From contig DAOTXR010000082.1 of NCBI GenBank assembly GCA_034435375.1, positions 1 to 46,712 of the forward strand: DNA of 46,712 nt, given 5' to 3'. This stretch comes from DAOTXR01 sp034435375 (GTDB lineage: Bacteria > Chloroflexota > Anaerolineae > Aggregatilineales > UBA3940). Every line of letters starts with the position of its first letter. Positions within the stretch are counted from its first letter, which is position 1. The notes under the pieces are model-generated. The model was given only the letters and a program-made list of their open reading frames with translations, had not been told where the DNA came from and made no database searches. Shown here piece by piece: positions 17,213 through 25,586 of the stretch. Both the position numbers and the translations under genes were made by a program.

Positions 17213-17856
17213 AGACGCTGAGACGCCGCCTCCTGGTCGGCGCTGTCATTGCCCTGATCGCCCTGGGGCTGACCCTGGCATTCGACCGCGAGGCGCGGCA
17301 GGCGTTCGTTGCGCCGATCCTGTATACTGTCTGGTCGTTGGGCCTGTTCCTCGATGGCCTGCCTCAGAGGGTCCTGTGGGCCGTTTTTCTGGCTGCGGCG
17401 CTGATCCTCGCCTGGCACAGCCTAGACAGACCCCGTCTGATCAAACCCTCCTCGTCCAGCCAGGAATCGGCGCCTGCGGGGCGGGTAGCGACTGTGGCCC
17501 GCTGGGTGTCCGAATCAGCCCACGGTGGATACTTCCGGCAGCGGTTTGCCCGCTATCTGGCAGGGCTGACGCTGAGCGCCCAGGGTCGTCACGAGCCTGT
17601 CGGCGACGCCCAGATCGTGCAGATGCTCGACCGTGGCGAGCTTCGCCTGCCCCCAGCTACCCGCGCCTACCTGGTGGACGCCCTCCAGATCGGCCTCAGC
17701 CCGCAGCCTGCTTCCTGGCTGGAACGCCTGTGGTTGATGGTCCGGCAGCTTCCCGCCCAGTTCCACGCTGAATACACCGTCGATCCGGGACTTGAGCAGC
17801 TTGTTCAACACCTAGAAGACGAACTGGAGATCCGGCATGAGCATCGAGATCGCTGA
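17209..17856 (+). CDS. Membrane protein of the MoxR operon, unknown function
   Basis: 215 aa. Two N-terminal membrane helices (about 8-25 and 36-66) precede a soluble C-terminal domain that is helical and rich in Arg and Leu. No catalytic motif or named family was recognised. It overlaps DUF4129 by 4 bp and the MoxR gene by 20 bp, so it belongs to the same translation-coupled operon and probably to the same membrane complex. Confidence 0.75.
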   Translation: MKTLRRRLLVGAVIALIALGLTLAFDREARQAFVAPILYTVWSLGLFLDGLPQRVLWAVFLAAALILAWHSLDRPRLIKPSSSSQESAPAGRVATVARWVSESAHGGYFRQRFARYLAGLTLSAQGRHEPVGDAQIVQMLDRGELRLPPATRAYLVDALQIGLSPQPASWLERLWLMVRQLPAQFHAEYTVDPGLEQLVQHLEDELEIRHEHRDR

Positions 17857-18799
17857 AATTGCTCCCCTCAGCCAGCGCATCCTGGCCGAGGTCGAGCTGG
17901 CCATCGTCGGCAAGCGGGCCGTGCTGAAGGACATCATGGCCGCCGTGTTGGCCGATGGTCACGTGTTGCTCGAAGACTTTCCCGGCCTGGGCAAGACACT
18001 GTTGGCCAAGAGCTTCGCCGCTGCACTGGGCCTGGAGTTCAAGCGAATCCAGTTTACGCCCGACCTGCTGCCGGGGGACATCACCGGCGGCTATATCTAC
18101 AACCGCGACAAAAGCGCCTTTGAGCTGCGCCCCGGTCCCATCTTCGCCAACGTCATCCTAGCCGACGAGATCAACCGCGCCTCGCCTAAGACGCAGTCGG
18201 CGCTGCTGGAAGCCATGCAGGAGCATCAAGTGACGCTGGAAGGCGAGACCATGGCCCTGCCCAGCCCCTTCCTGGTGCTGGCTACCCAGAACCCCATCGA
18301 GTACGAGGGCACCTTCCCGCTGCCGGAGGCCCAGCTCGACCGTTTCATCATGAAGCTGTCCATAGGTTACCCCTCAGCAGACGACGAGCAGGAGATTCTG
18401 CGTCGCCGCCGCGAGCGCCAGCGCGACGAGGTGAGGCTGACTCAGGTGACCCACGCCGCGCAGGTGCTGGCCATGCGCCAGGCGGTCGAGACGGTGTACG
18501 TCGATCCCGACCTGGAGCGCTACATGGTGGCGTTGGTCAGCGAGACCCGCCGCGACCGGCGGATCGCAGTGGGGGCCAGCCCGCGCGGGTCGCTGGCGTT
18601 GCTCAAACTGTCGCGCGCCCGTGCGGCCATGGAGGGGCGCAGCTATGTGATCCCCGACGACGTGAAGCATTTCGCCCGGAATGCGCTCTCCCACCGCCTG
18701 ATCCTGGAGCCAGAGCTATGGATGCGCCGCAGCGCAGCAGAGGAGATCATCGGCCAGATCGTCGAGAGCGTGCCCGTGCCGGTGCTCAAAGAGTCCTGA
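17837..18799 (+). CDS. MoxR-family AAA+ ATPase
   Basis: 320 aa cytoplasmic ATPase that probably remodels or activates partner proteins by a chaperone-like action. Walker A FPGLGKT (48-54), Walker B VILADE (106-111), sensor 1 TQNP (150-153), the PLPEAQLDRF block and a C-terminal AAA lid are all present. Length is normal for MoxR. It sits between a DUF4129-containing membrane protein and a DUF58 protein, the standard context for this family, where the DUF58 protein is the likely partner. Its start lies 20 bp inside the previous gene. Confidence 0.95.
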   Translation: MSIEIAEIAPLSQRILAEVELAIVGKRAVLKDIMAAVLADGHVLLEDFPGLGKTLLAKSFAAALGLEFKRIQFTPDLLPGDITGGYIYNRDKSAFELRPGPIFANVILADEINRASPKTQSALLEAMQEHQVTLEGETMALPSPFLVLATQNPIEYEGTFPLPEAQLDRFIMKLSIGYPSADDEQEILRRRRERQRDEVRLTQVTHAAQVLAMRQAVETVYVDPDLERYMVALVSETRRDRRIAVGASPRGSLALLKLSRARAAMEGRSYVIPDDVKHFARNALSHRLILEPELWMRRSAAEEIIGQIVESVPVPVLKES

Positions 18800-18801
18800 C
18801 C

Positions 18802-20091
18802 ATGCGACGGTCGACCCTGCTTGCCGTGCTGATCTACGGGCTGGCCTTCGCGGCTTTCACCTTGTTCGAGGGCCGCCTGCTAGTGCTGGCCCTACCGCTG
18901 ATCATCGCGCTGGCAGCAGGTCTGTTGTATAGACCCCAGAAGCCCTGCCTGCGAGTCGAGCGCGTGCTAGAGAGCGACCGCGTGGGCGAGGGCGTCCCCG
19001 TCGCTGTCACCCTGCGCGTGACCAACGAAGGGCCTGCGCTGGAGGAGATCGCTGTGCAGGACGCACCGCCGGCTACGCTGCATGTCAACGGCAACACGTC
19101 GATGCTGATGGCGCTGGCTTCCGGCGAGACAGCGGAAATCACTTACACGGTGGAAGGTCGTCGGGGCTGCCATGTCTTCGAGAGCGTGCAGGCAGAGGCT
19201 CGCGACCACTTCGATCTGTCTGCGCGGCGGGAGACGCTGCCCGCGCCGGAGCCATTGGGCCTGTACGTGCTACCTGCCGCACCCCATGTGCGCCGCATCG
19301 CCATCCGACCTCGGCAGACGCGCGTCTACGCCGGTTCGATTCCCACCCGCGTGGGCGGCGCCGGGATTGAGTTCTTCGGGGTGCGCCTCTACCAGCCCTC
19401 CGACCCGCCGCGCCACATCAACTGGAAGGTCAGCGCTCGCCACACTGAGGCGCTGTTTACGAACGAGTTTGAGCAGGAACATGTGGCCGATGTGGGGCTG
19501 ATCGTTGACGCCCGCCAGCGCGTCAATGCGATGCTGGCCAATCGAGAGCTGTTCGAGTACAGCGTGCTGGCAGCATCGGCGCTGGCGCAGGCGTTCTTGC
19601 AGGAGGGCAACCGTGTCGGGCTGCTGCTGTATGGCCGTTTTCTCGATTGGACCACCCCCGGCTACGGGAAGTACCAGCGCGAGCGCATCCTGCGGGCGCT
19701 GGCCCGCGCCGAACCAGGCGAGAGTCAGGTGTTTGATGGCCTCCAATATCTGCCGACCCGCTACTTTCCGGCCAAATCGCAGTTGGTGCTGATCAGCCCG
19801 CTGTGCGCCGACGATCCGCCGTTTCTGATCGCGCTGCGCAGCCAGGGCTATGAGCTGCTGGTGATCAGCCCCAACCCGGTAGCCTTCGAGCGCAAAGCCC
19901 TGCCCGATACCCCTGAGATCGGCCTGGCCGCCCGCATTGCGGCGATTGAGCGCACTATCACCTTCCGGCGGCTGCGGCAGGCCGGAGTGCGTGTGGTGGA
20001 CTGGAACGTTGAGCACGCCTTCGAACGGACCCTCGCCACAGCCCTGGCCCACCAGCCGCCGGGAGTGCGTCCGCTGGGGATCGTGCGATGA
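18802..20091 (+). CDS. DUF58 / VWA-like membrane-anchored protein
   Basis: 429 aa. Two N-terminal membrane helices (about 5-40) are followed by a beta-rich segment and the DUF58 core. The GIEFFGVRLYQPSD ... RHINWKVSAR signature lies near 193-214. The DVGLIVDARQRVN segment resembles the metal-site strand of von Willebrand A folds but without a clear DxSxS. Likely the MoxR substrate or partner. Start chosen at 18802, 2 nt after the MoxR stop; an in-frame ATG at 18718 lies inside MoxR and would add a highly basic tail. Its stop overlaps the next start (ATGA). Confidence 0.9.
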   Translation: MRRSTLLAVLIYGLAFAAFTLFEGRLLVLALPLIIALAAGLLYRPQKPCLRVERVLESDRVGEGVPVAVTLRVTNEGPALEEIAVQDAPPATLHVNGNTSMLMALASGETAEITYTVEGRRGCHVFESVQAEARDHFDLSARRETLPAPEPLGLYVLPAAPHVRRIAIRPRQTRVYAGSIPTRVGGAGIEFFGVRLYQPSDPPRHINWKVSARHTEALFTNEFEQEHVADVGLIVDARQRVNAMLANRELFEYSVLAASALAQAFLQEGNRVGLLLYGRFLDWTTPGYGKYQRERILRALARAEPGESQVFDGLQYLPTRYFPAKSQLVLISPLCADDPPFLIALRSQGYELLVISPNPVAFERKALPDTPEIGLAARIAAIERTITFRRLRQAGVRVVDWNVEHAFERTLATALAHQPPGVRPLGIVR

Positions 20092-20588
20092 AGACAGCAC
20101 GCCGCCTGACCTTTGTCACGATCAGTCTGGGCACACTGGCGCTCCTCCTCGGCTACGCCCACGACGGCCAGTGGCCCTGGGTGGCGGCAGTGGCCGGGAC
20201 AGGGCTGGGATGGGCAGCCAGCGCATGGCTGGGGCGGGAATGGCCCGAAACACTGGCCTTTGTCGCTACTGTCGGGCTGGCAGCGAGGGGTGTGGTGCAG
20301 TCGCTTCCAACAGGCTGGATGGTAGTCGCCGTGGTGGCCGGGTTGTCAGCCTGGACGCTGGGACACTTCGCTCGACGGATGGCAAGCGCCCCCCAGGTGC
20401 AGGACGCGGATCGGCTGGCCCGCCGCTTCCTGCTGCGCCTGCTGGCCGTGGACGCCCTCAGCCTGGCCGTCGCAGCCCTGGCGCTGCTGATCGACATCCG
20501 ACTCACGTTCCTGCCAGCGCTGACGCTGGGGGTGCTGCTCTTCCTGGGCCTCACCCGGCTGGTGAGCGCCCTGCGTCGAGAGACCTGA
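20088..20588 (+). CDS. Hypothetical membrane protein, last gene of MoxR operon
   Basis: 166 aa with about five hydrophobic helices and few charged residues except for an Arg-rich loop near 100-120. No family was recognised. Its ATG overlaps the DUF58 stop by 4 bp, so it is co-translated with the MoxR operon. The intergenic region after it belongs to the CRP-type regulator. Confidence 0.7.
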   Translation: MKTARRLTFVTISLGTLALLLGYAHDGQWPWVAAVAGTGLGWAASAWLGREWPETLAFVATVGLAARGVVQSLPTGWMVVAVVAGLSAWTLGHFARRMASAPQVQDADRLARRFLLRLLAVDALSLAVAALALLIDIRLTFLPALTLGVLLFLGLTRLVSALRRET

Positions 20589-20609
20589 TGCCCTTGCGCT
20601 CATCCCCAA

Positions 20610-20625
20610 ATTGACGAAAGTCAAT
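20610..20625. promoter_or_regulatory. Palindromic Crp/Fnr-superfamily operator candidate
   Basis: ATTGAC-GAAA-GTCAAT is a perfect 6-4-6 palindrome of the TTGAY-N4-RTCAA class bound by Fnr/Dnr-like regulators. It lies 119 bp upstream of the regulator's start, and its centre is 31 bp from the next box. Confidence 0.6.
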
Positions 20626-20640
20626 GACTTCCCTTCGTTT

Positions 20641-20656
20641 TGTGATAGTGTACACA
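20641..20656. promoter_or_regulatory. CRP-type box upstream of the regulator gene
   Basis: TGTGA-TAGTGT-ACACA matches TGTGA-N6-TCACA at nine of ten defined positions. It lies 88 bp upstream of the GTG start and suggests autoregulation. Confidence 0.55.
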
Positions 20657-20743
20657 AAGTGGACCTGCACGCTGCATCCTGACGTTCGATGGGCGCTTAT
20701 CAACTAACTATGGGTGAACCATCCGAGATCGAGGGGAGGAGAT

Positions 20744-21436
20744 GTGACCAAACAGGCTGACGCGCTGCGCCTGCTCAGACCTCTCCCGCCAGACGTGCAG
20801 GCCAGGTTCATGGGAAGCTCGCAGATTCGCACCTACGCCGCAGGTGAGACCATCTTTGACCAGGGCGAAGCTACCGCGGCGTTTTACCTGGTGATCAGCG
20901 GGCAGGTCAAGGTCGTGCGGGTGACGCCCGAAGGCTACGAGAACATCCTGTGCGTGCGTGGGCCAGGCGATCACTTCTGCCCTGTATCGCTGCTCGACCG
21001 GGGTCCCCAGCTTGGCACGGCAGTCGCCATGACCGCCGTCACGCTTCTGTGGATCGAGAAGGAGACTTTCCGCCGCCTGTGTGCCCAAAGCCCCGACCTG
21101 CTGTCCGCCGTTCAGGGCGACTGCCTGGCCGAAGTGCGGCGGCTGCTGCACCGGCTGGAGGTGGTAGCCTTTCGCAGCGTTCGGCAGCGCGTGGCTCATG
21201 CCCTGCTCACGCTGAGCCGCCAGCAACCTGATCGCAGCCAGGCTCACCTCCTGCGCCTGACCCAGCAGGAGCTGGGGGCGCTGATCGGCGCCTCGCGCGA
21301 GAGCGTGTCGCGGGCACTGGCCGATCTGGAGCGCAGCGGCGCAGTCGAGGTTCAGCGCGGGCTGGTGATCCTGCAAGACCGCCCACTGTTGGAGCAGGCC
21401 GCCGGAAGCGGCAGCGAAGACCCGGCAGAAGTGTGA
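20744..21436 (+). CDS. CRP/FNR-superfamily transcription regulator
   Basis: 230 aa. The N-terminal cyclic-nucleotide-binding-type beta-barrel (about 10-125) is followed by a dimerisation helix and a C-terminal winged helix. The recognition helix reads GASRESVSRAL, with R185, E186 and R190 matching the CRP residues that read TGTGA. S189 is as in FNR. There is no N-terminal Cys cluster, so it is not an iron-sulfur FNR; the effector is unknown. The GTG at 20744 follows GGGGAGGAG; the upstream in-frame GTG at 20714 has none. Matching boxes occur upstream of this gene and upstream of the membrane cluster that follows, so it probably controls both. Confidence 0.92.
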   Translation: MTKQADALRLLRPLPPDVQARFMGSSQIRTYAAGETIFDQGEATAAFYLVISGQVKVVRVTPEGYENILCVRGPGDHFCPVSLLDRGPQLGTAVAMTAVTLLWIEKETFRRLCAQSPDLLSAVQGDCLAEVRRLLHRLEVVAFRSVRQRVAHALLTLSRQQPDRSQAHLLRLTQQELGALIGASRESVSRALADLERSGAVEVQRGLVILQDRPLLEQAAGSGSEDPAEV

Positions 21437-21447
21437 CGACGATCACA
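21432..21447. promoter_or_regulatory. Perfect CRP-consensus box (site 1)
   Basis: TGTGA-CGACGA-TCACA matches the classic consensus exactly. It overlaps the stop codon of the regulator gene and lies about 84 bp before the next gene. Confidence 0.7.
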
Positions 21448-21463
21448 GAACCGGAGGCGATAT

Positions 21464-21479
21464 TGTGCAATACTTCACA
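21464..21479. promoter_or_regulatory. CRP-type box (site 2)
   Basis: TGTGC-AATACT-TCACA has one mismatch to the consensus. Its centre is 32 bp from site 1, about three helical turns, so two dimers would bind the same face of DNA upstream of the membrane cluster. Confidence 0.6.
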
Positions 21480-21530
21480 TTAGAGACCGCTATGCCTGGT
21501 TCTGGGTACACAGGATGAGGAGGGAACCCC

Positions 21531-22160
21531 ATGAACATGACGCTGTTAGATCGCGCCATCCTTTTGATCACGGGCCTGGTGGCCATTTACCTGCTGTGGC
21601 GGCTGTTCACACACTACCGCACGAGCGGACGGCGGGCGGCGCTCTACGAGATGATCGCCTTCGCTGTGTTGCTGGTCGCCGGTCTGCTGCTGATCATCTT
21701 CACCTACGATGCACTGGCCAGTCCGCTGGTCGTGATCGTGGCCGTCTTGATCCCCGCCGGGCTGGCGCTGGGCTTGGTGGCGGACGTGTATCCGAAGTAT
21801 GAGATTCCCTATCTGGCATTCGTCGTGATCGGCCTGATCGCCATCGCCGTGACCCGCTTCACTGGTCCGGCAACGGTAGCAACCGTGGCGCTGATCATCG
21901 TTCATTCCATCGCCGGTTTGACGATCTTCTTTTTGCCGATCTCAGCGGTCTATCGCAAGCTGGCCCCCGGCGGCTTCCTGTTCGTGACGGTGGGCGGGGC
22001 GCTGATCGGGCTGGGGGGCATCGCCCTGGCCTTTCTGAAGACGGGCAGCCAGCTGCTGTTCTTCAGCGCCGAGCTGGTCACCACGATCCTGGCCCCGCTG
22101 CTCCTGCTGATGACGCTGGCCTACACCTGGGGGTTTGTCAAGCAGATCAAAGCGGCATGA
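21531..22160 (+). CDS. Seven-helix membrane protein, paralogue of the gene at 25587
   Basis: 209 aa, about seven hydrophobic helices, very few charges. It aligns along its length with the 201-aa product of 25587. Shared blocks are an LLDRxxLL-like start, VLLVAGLLLIIxxxxxLxSPxVV, IVHxxAGLxIFxLPI near 125-140 and GGxLIGLGGxxLAFLKxG. The single conserved His in IVHS could bind a heme or a metal; that is inference. It has a GAGGAGGGAACCCC ribosome binding region. First gene after the CRP boxes and followed after 42 bp by the 505-aa membrane protein. No named family was recognised. Confidence 0.8.
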   Translation: MNMTLLDRAILLITGLVAIYLLWRLFTHYRTSGRRAALYEMIAFAVLLVAGLLLIIFTYDALASPLVVIVAVLIPAGLALGLVADVYPKYEIPYLAFVVIGLIAIAVTRFTGPATVATVALIIVHSIAGLTIFFLPISAVYRKLAPGGFLFVTVGGALIGLGGIALAFLKTGSQLLFFSAELVTTILAPLLLLMTLAYTWGFVKQIKAA

Positions 22161-22202
22161 TCCCGGCCCCCTGCCGGGCGTGGCTATGTAGAAAGGAGCC
22201 TT

Positions 22203-23720
22203 ATGCGCCCTCTCATCGATCGTTTCAACTACCTGTTCCGTTCGACTAAAGGGCTGGTGCTGGTCGCCATAGCGCTGGTGGCGCTGGTGACTGCCATCTG
22301 GGGCACCATCTCCGGCCCAATGGTCGAGTGGGGCGTCCGCGACGTGACCGTGCGCCTGCTGGGCATGGACCTGAACCCCGCCGAACGCGAGGGACGCATC
22401 ATCATGCTCTATCACACCATCGCGATGGCCGTGGTGGCCATTGAGGTGTACTTTATGACCGAGGTCCTCCCGATGAAGGAGCATCAGCAGAGCACCATTA
22501 ACGGCACGATCACCTTCGGCTACCTGGTGACGCTGTTCTTCGGTTTGGGGTTCGCCTACTTTGGGCACAACTGGGCCTTCCACGGGCTATACCTGTTCGG
22601 ACTGTCGCTGGTGTTTTTCGCCGGGCTGCTGCTGGCCGTAGCGCTGTGGCCGTGGCAGAAAGCCTACCACATCAAAGACACAGCTTATGCCCACTGGGGC
22701 AAAGTCGATCTGGAACGGGTGGCTTTCTTTGTGATGGCCGTTGCCACCCTGGGATCGGCGCTGTTCGGCGCGGTGACTGGCTCGTACTGGGGCAACGGCC
22801 ACGAGGCTTTTCTGGCCGAAGACCTGATCCGCGAGCCGGCTAAGACCCCCTTGCAGTTGGCCATCATCGGCCATCTGCACATCATGCTGACGTTGATCGC
22901 CGTGGCGCTGGCCCTGCTGGTGGGGCGCTGGTTCGATTTCAAGGGCGTGCTGCACAAGATATCCATGCCGCTTATGATCGCCGGGACCATCATCATCACG
23001 CTGGGCGTGTGGGCCGTGGTGCCCTTCGAGCCGATAGCCCACACCATCATCTACGTCGGCTCGACGCTGATCCTGCTCGCCGCGTTGATGTTGGTGATCT
23101 TCGGCTTCCGGAAGATCATCCGCGACCGGCTGAGCGAAAAAGGCGTGCAGAAAGCGAGTTTCTTCCAGGGCCTGGGAGCGCTGCTGCACGACCCGCTGAA
23201 ATTCGGCGCGCTGTGGCAGATGGTGTTTATGAACTTCACCGTCAGCGGCATTGGCATTTTCATGGCCGTCAAGCTCGACGAGATCTTCCGGGTATGGCCG
23301 GCCCGTGAGGAACGCATCACCCTGACCGGCCACTGGCACATCCTGTCGGGCATCATTGCCACCATCATCCTGCTCTACTATGCCGACTATGCTGGGCTGA
23401 AGGGCAGGGCACGCCAGTGGTTCGGCTGGCCGCTGATCATCGGCTCAGATGTGGCCTTTGCCTCGGTGACGATTTTCTCGATGAAGCGGCTGATCGTGAG
23501 TGAGGCGGCCCAACAGTCACTGGTCAACTGGACGATGGTGTTTGCCGATGCCGGGCTGGCGACCGTGCTGGTCGTCCTGGCTGCGCTGATGGTGTGGCGG
23601 CTAGTGGACCTGTTCAAAAAGCGAGGGTTGTGGCGGGCAGAGATGGCAGAAACAGCCATCGGCTTCACGCCAGACGAACCCGCCGGGATGACCACGTCAG
23701 CAAGGGAGGTGCAGCAATGA
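22203..23720 (+). CDS. Histidine-bearing 12-helix membrane protein with three-fold internal repeat
   Basis: 505 aa, about 12 membrane helices. A unit recurs three times: a helix ending in (I/V)(S/T)G, a loop of about 25-30 residues, then a helix that opens with His. The His helices are LYHTIAMA (H71), GHLHIMLT (H224, H226) and GHWHILSG (H377, H379). Further His occur at 122, 127 and 280. The HxH helices recall the heme-ligating helix of heme-copper oxidases and NO reductases, but the CuB motifs (HPEVY, HH) are absent. It may be a diverged oxidase-like or cytochrome b-type heme protein. The downstream heme O synthase fits this idea. Its stop overlaps the SUMF1 gene (ATGA). Function unknown. 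Confidence 0.8.
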   Translation: MRPLIDRFNYLFRSTKGLVLVAIALVALVTAIWGTISGPMVEWGVRDVTVRLLGMDLNPAEREGRIIMLYHTIAMAVVAIEVYFMTEVLPMKEHQQSTINGTITFGYLVTLFFGLGFAYFGHNWAFHGLYLFGLSLVFFAGLLLAVALWPWQKAYHIKDTAYAHWGKVDLERVAFFVMAVATLGSALFGAVTGSYWGNGHEAFLAEDLIREPAKTPLQLAIIGHLHIMLTLIAVALALLVGRWFDFKGVLHKISMPLMIAGTIIITLGVWAVVPFEPIAHTIIYVGSTLILLAALMLVIFGFRKIIRDRLSEKGVQKASFFQGLGALLHDPLKFGALWQMVFMNFTVSGIGIFMAVKLDEIFRVWPAREERITLTGHWHILSGIIATIILLYYADYAGLKGRARQWFGWPLIIGSDVAFASVTIFSMKRLIVSEAAQQSLVNWTMVFADAGLATVLVVLAALMVWRLVDLFKKRGLWRAEMAETAIGFTPDEPAGMTTSAREVQQ

Positions 23721-24619
23721 AGCCCCTCTGGCTCTGGTGGCTACTAGCCCTGCTGGCTCTGGTCGGCTGCGCTCCGCAGTCAGCCCAGGCCGCCCCGCCT
23801 GAAGTTGACACCGGCGTTGATCCCACCTCGTGGGCGCTCGTCCCGGCGGGCGAGTTCCTGATGGGATTGCATAGCCATCCCACGCTGGTCGAATACGACT
23901 ATGAGATCATGGTCACCGATGTGACCAACGCCCAGTACGCGGCCTATCTCAACGAGGCGTTGGCCAGCGGGGCGGTCAAGATCGTGGATGGCCAGGTCGT
24001 TGGATACTACCCTGGCGACGAGTTCCACGGCCACCATCATGAGGTGGAGATCGCTGCGGGGGACTGGCTGCACGTGCCGCTCGGCAGCCCCGACCTGCGG
24101 TTGGAGTATGACGGAACGACGTTCAGCGCGAAGCCCGGCTACGCGAATCACCCTATGGTCGTGGTGACATGGTTCGGCGCACGGGCTTACTGCGAGTTCT
24201 ATGGCTGGCGGCTGCCCACCGAGATCGAATGGGAGAAGGCCGCACGCGGCACCGACGGGCGGGCCTATCCGTGGGGGGACGACATTGCACGCAACCAAGC
24301 GAACTACTACAGCAGCCACGACCTGTTCGAGAAGATCGGCGGGGCAGGCGACACGACGCCGGTGGGCTTCTTCAACGGTGAAACCTACAGCGGCTACCAG
24401 ACGCGCGATTCGGCCAGCCCTTACGGGCTGTACGATATGGCTGGCAACGTCTGGCAGTGGGTGGGCAACGTGTACGAAGGCCAGCACTATCGGTACCTGC
24501 GCGGCGGCAGCCGGGCCGACTACGCCTACAACCTGCGCGTCTGGACGCGCAACAGCGCGGGGCCGGACTACTATAGCCCCAGCGTGGGCTTTCGCTGTGC
24601 GCGCGATGTGGCGAAATGA
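23717..24619 (+). CDS. SUMF1/FGE-domain lipoprotein without catalytic cysteines
   Basis: 300 aa. Lipoprotein signal with C18 (LLALVGC), then a formylglycine-generating-enzyme-like domain: VPAGEFLMG, VTNAQYAAYLNEA, RLPTEIEWEKAARG, YPWGDD, GLYDMAGNVWQWV, LRGGSRADY and GFRCARD. After LRGGS, true FGEs carry the active-site Cys pair; here that stretch (RADYAYNLRVWTRN) has no Cys, so sulfatase activation is unlikely. A His-rich insert HGHHHE (104-109) could bind metal. SUMF1 proteins of the NirV type accompany some nitrite reductase genes, which is the nearest known parallel. The ATG at 23717 follows GGGAGG and overlaps the previous stop. Confidence 0.85.
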   Translation: MKPLWLWWLLALLALVGCAPQSAQAAPPEVDTGVDPTSWALVPAGEFLMGLHSHPTLVEYDYEIMVTDVTNAQYAAYLNEALASGAVKIVDGQVVGYYPGDEFHGHHHEVEIAAGDWLHVPLGSPDLRLEYDGTTFSAKPGYANHPMVVVTWFGARAYCEFYGWRLPTEIEWEKAARGTDGRAYPWGDDIARNQANYYSSHDLFEKIGGAGDTTPVGFFNGETYSGYQTRDSASPYGLYDMAGNVWQWVGNVYEGQHYRYLRGGSRADYAYNLRVWTRNSAGPDYYSPSVGFRCARDVAK

Positions 24620-24698
24620 TCTTGCTGAGACAGGGGCCTCATGCCCCAATCATGGAGTACAATCGAACCGCTGACACTTCGTTCTCGGAGGACCCTGA

Positions 24699-25583
24699 AT
24701 GCACTTTCCACGGCACATCGCCCACGCCCTGATCAACCGACTGCGTGTCTATTGGCCGCTGCTCAAGAGCCTACAGACCGGTCTGCTGCTGATCACTGGC
24801 CTGGCGGGCTTCATGAGCGCCCGCTGCCCTGTCCTGCACTGGCCAGCCCTGCTGGGTCTCGCCGGCAGCCTGTTTCTGGCCATTGGCGGCAGCACGGTAC
24901 TCAACATGTGGTACGACCGCGACATCGATGCCATCATGCCGCGCACGCTTAACCGCCCACTGCCCTCAGGCCGCATCACCCCACGCGAGGCGCTGACCGT
25001 CGGCTTAGTGCTGGGCGTGCTGGGCGTAGGCTGGGCCGTGGCGCTTCAGCCCCTGTACGGAGCCATCGTTCTGGCCGGGCTGTTCTTCGACGTGGTGGTC
25101 TATACCCTATGGCTCAAGCGTCGCACGGCCTGGTCTATCGTGTGGGGCGGCGTCTCAGGCGGGATGCCGGTGCTGGCCGGGCGGGTGCTCGGCCTGGGGC
25201 GCGTGGACTGGATCGGACTGATGCTGGCGCTGGCCGTCCTGTTCTGGATCCCCACTCACATCTTGACTTTCGCCATGCGCTATCATGACGACTACCGCCG
25301 CGCAGGCGTCCCCACCTTCGTCACACTCTATGGGTTCCCAGCCACTCGCGCCATCATCGCCGGGTCGAGTGTGCTGGCTGCCCTGGCCATGGCAGCCGCG
25401 GCCCACGGGATCGGGATGGCATGGGGCTATCTGCGCCTGATGGCTGTTCTGTCGGGTGGGCTACTGGTGCTGGCTACGGCCAGCCTGGTGCGCCCCTCCG
25501 AGCGGATGAATTTCGGCCTGTTCAAGTATGCTTCACTCTACATGCTGAGCACCATGCTGGCTGTGGTGGTGGAGGTGCTGTAG
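24699..25583 (+). CDS. ctaB: Protoheme IX farnesyltransferase (heme O synthase)
   Basis: 294 aa UbiA-family prenyltransferase with about eight to nine helices. It transfers a farnesyl group to heme B to make heme O. The first Asp-rich motif NMWYDRDIDAIMPRT is followed by NRPLPSGR, the exact heme-O-synthase form. The second is represented by AMRYHDDYRRAGVP. GGVSGGMPVLAG stands where the family has GGxxGAxPP. Ribosome binding site GGAGGA precedes the ATG. TACAAT at 24658-24663 may be an internal -10. Its place inside the cluster suggests that a neighbour uses heme O or A, although no standard oxidase subunit is present. Confidence 0.92.
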   Translation: MHFPRHIAHALINRLRVYWPLLKSLQTGLLLITGLAGFMSARCPVLHWPALLGLAGSLFLAIGGSTVLNMWYDRDIDAIMPRTLNRPLPSGRITPREALTVGLVLGVLGVGWAVALQPLYGAIVLAGLFFDVVVYTLWLKRRTAWSIVWGGVSGGMPVLAGRVLGLGRVDWIGLMLALAVLFWIPTHILTFAMRYHDDYRRAGVPTFVTLYGFPATRAIIAGSSVLAALAMAAAAHGIGMAWGYLRLMAVLSGGLLVLATASLVRPSERMNFGLFKYASLYMLSTMLAVVVEVL

Positions 25584-25586
25584 GCA

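Noticed and set aside
22203..23720. Annotation as a canonical heme-copper oxidase or NO reductase subunit
   Set aside because: The HxH helices are suggestive, but the CuB ligand motifs (HPEVY-like and HH) are absent, so only a structural resemblance can be proposed.
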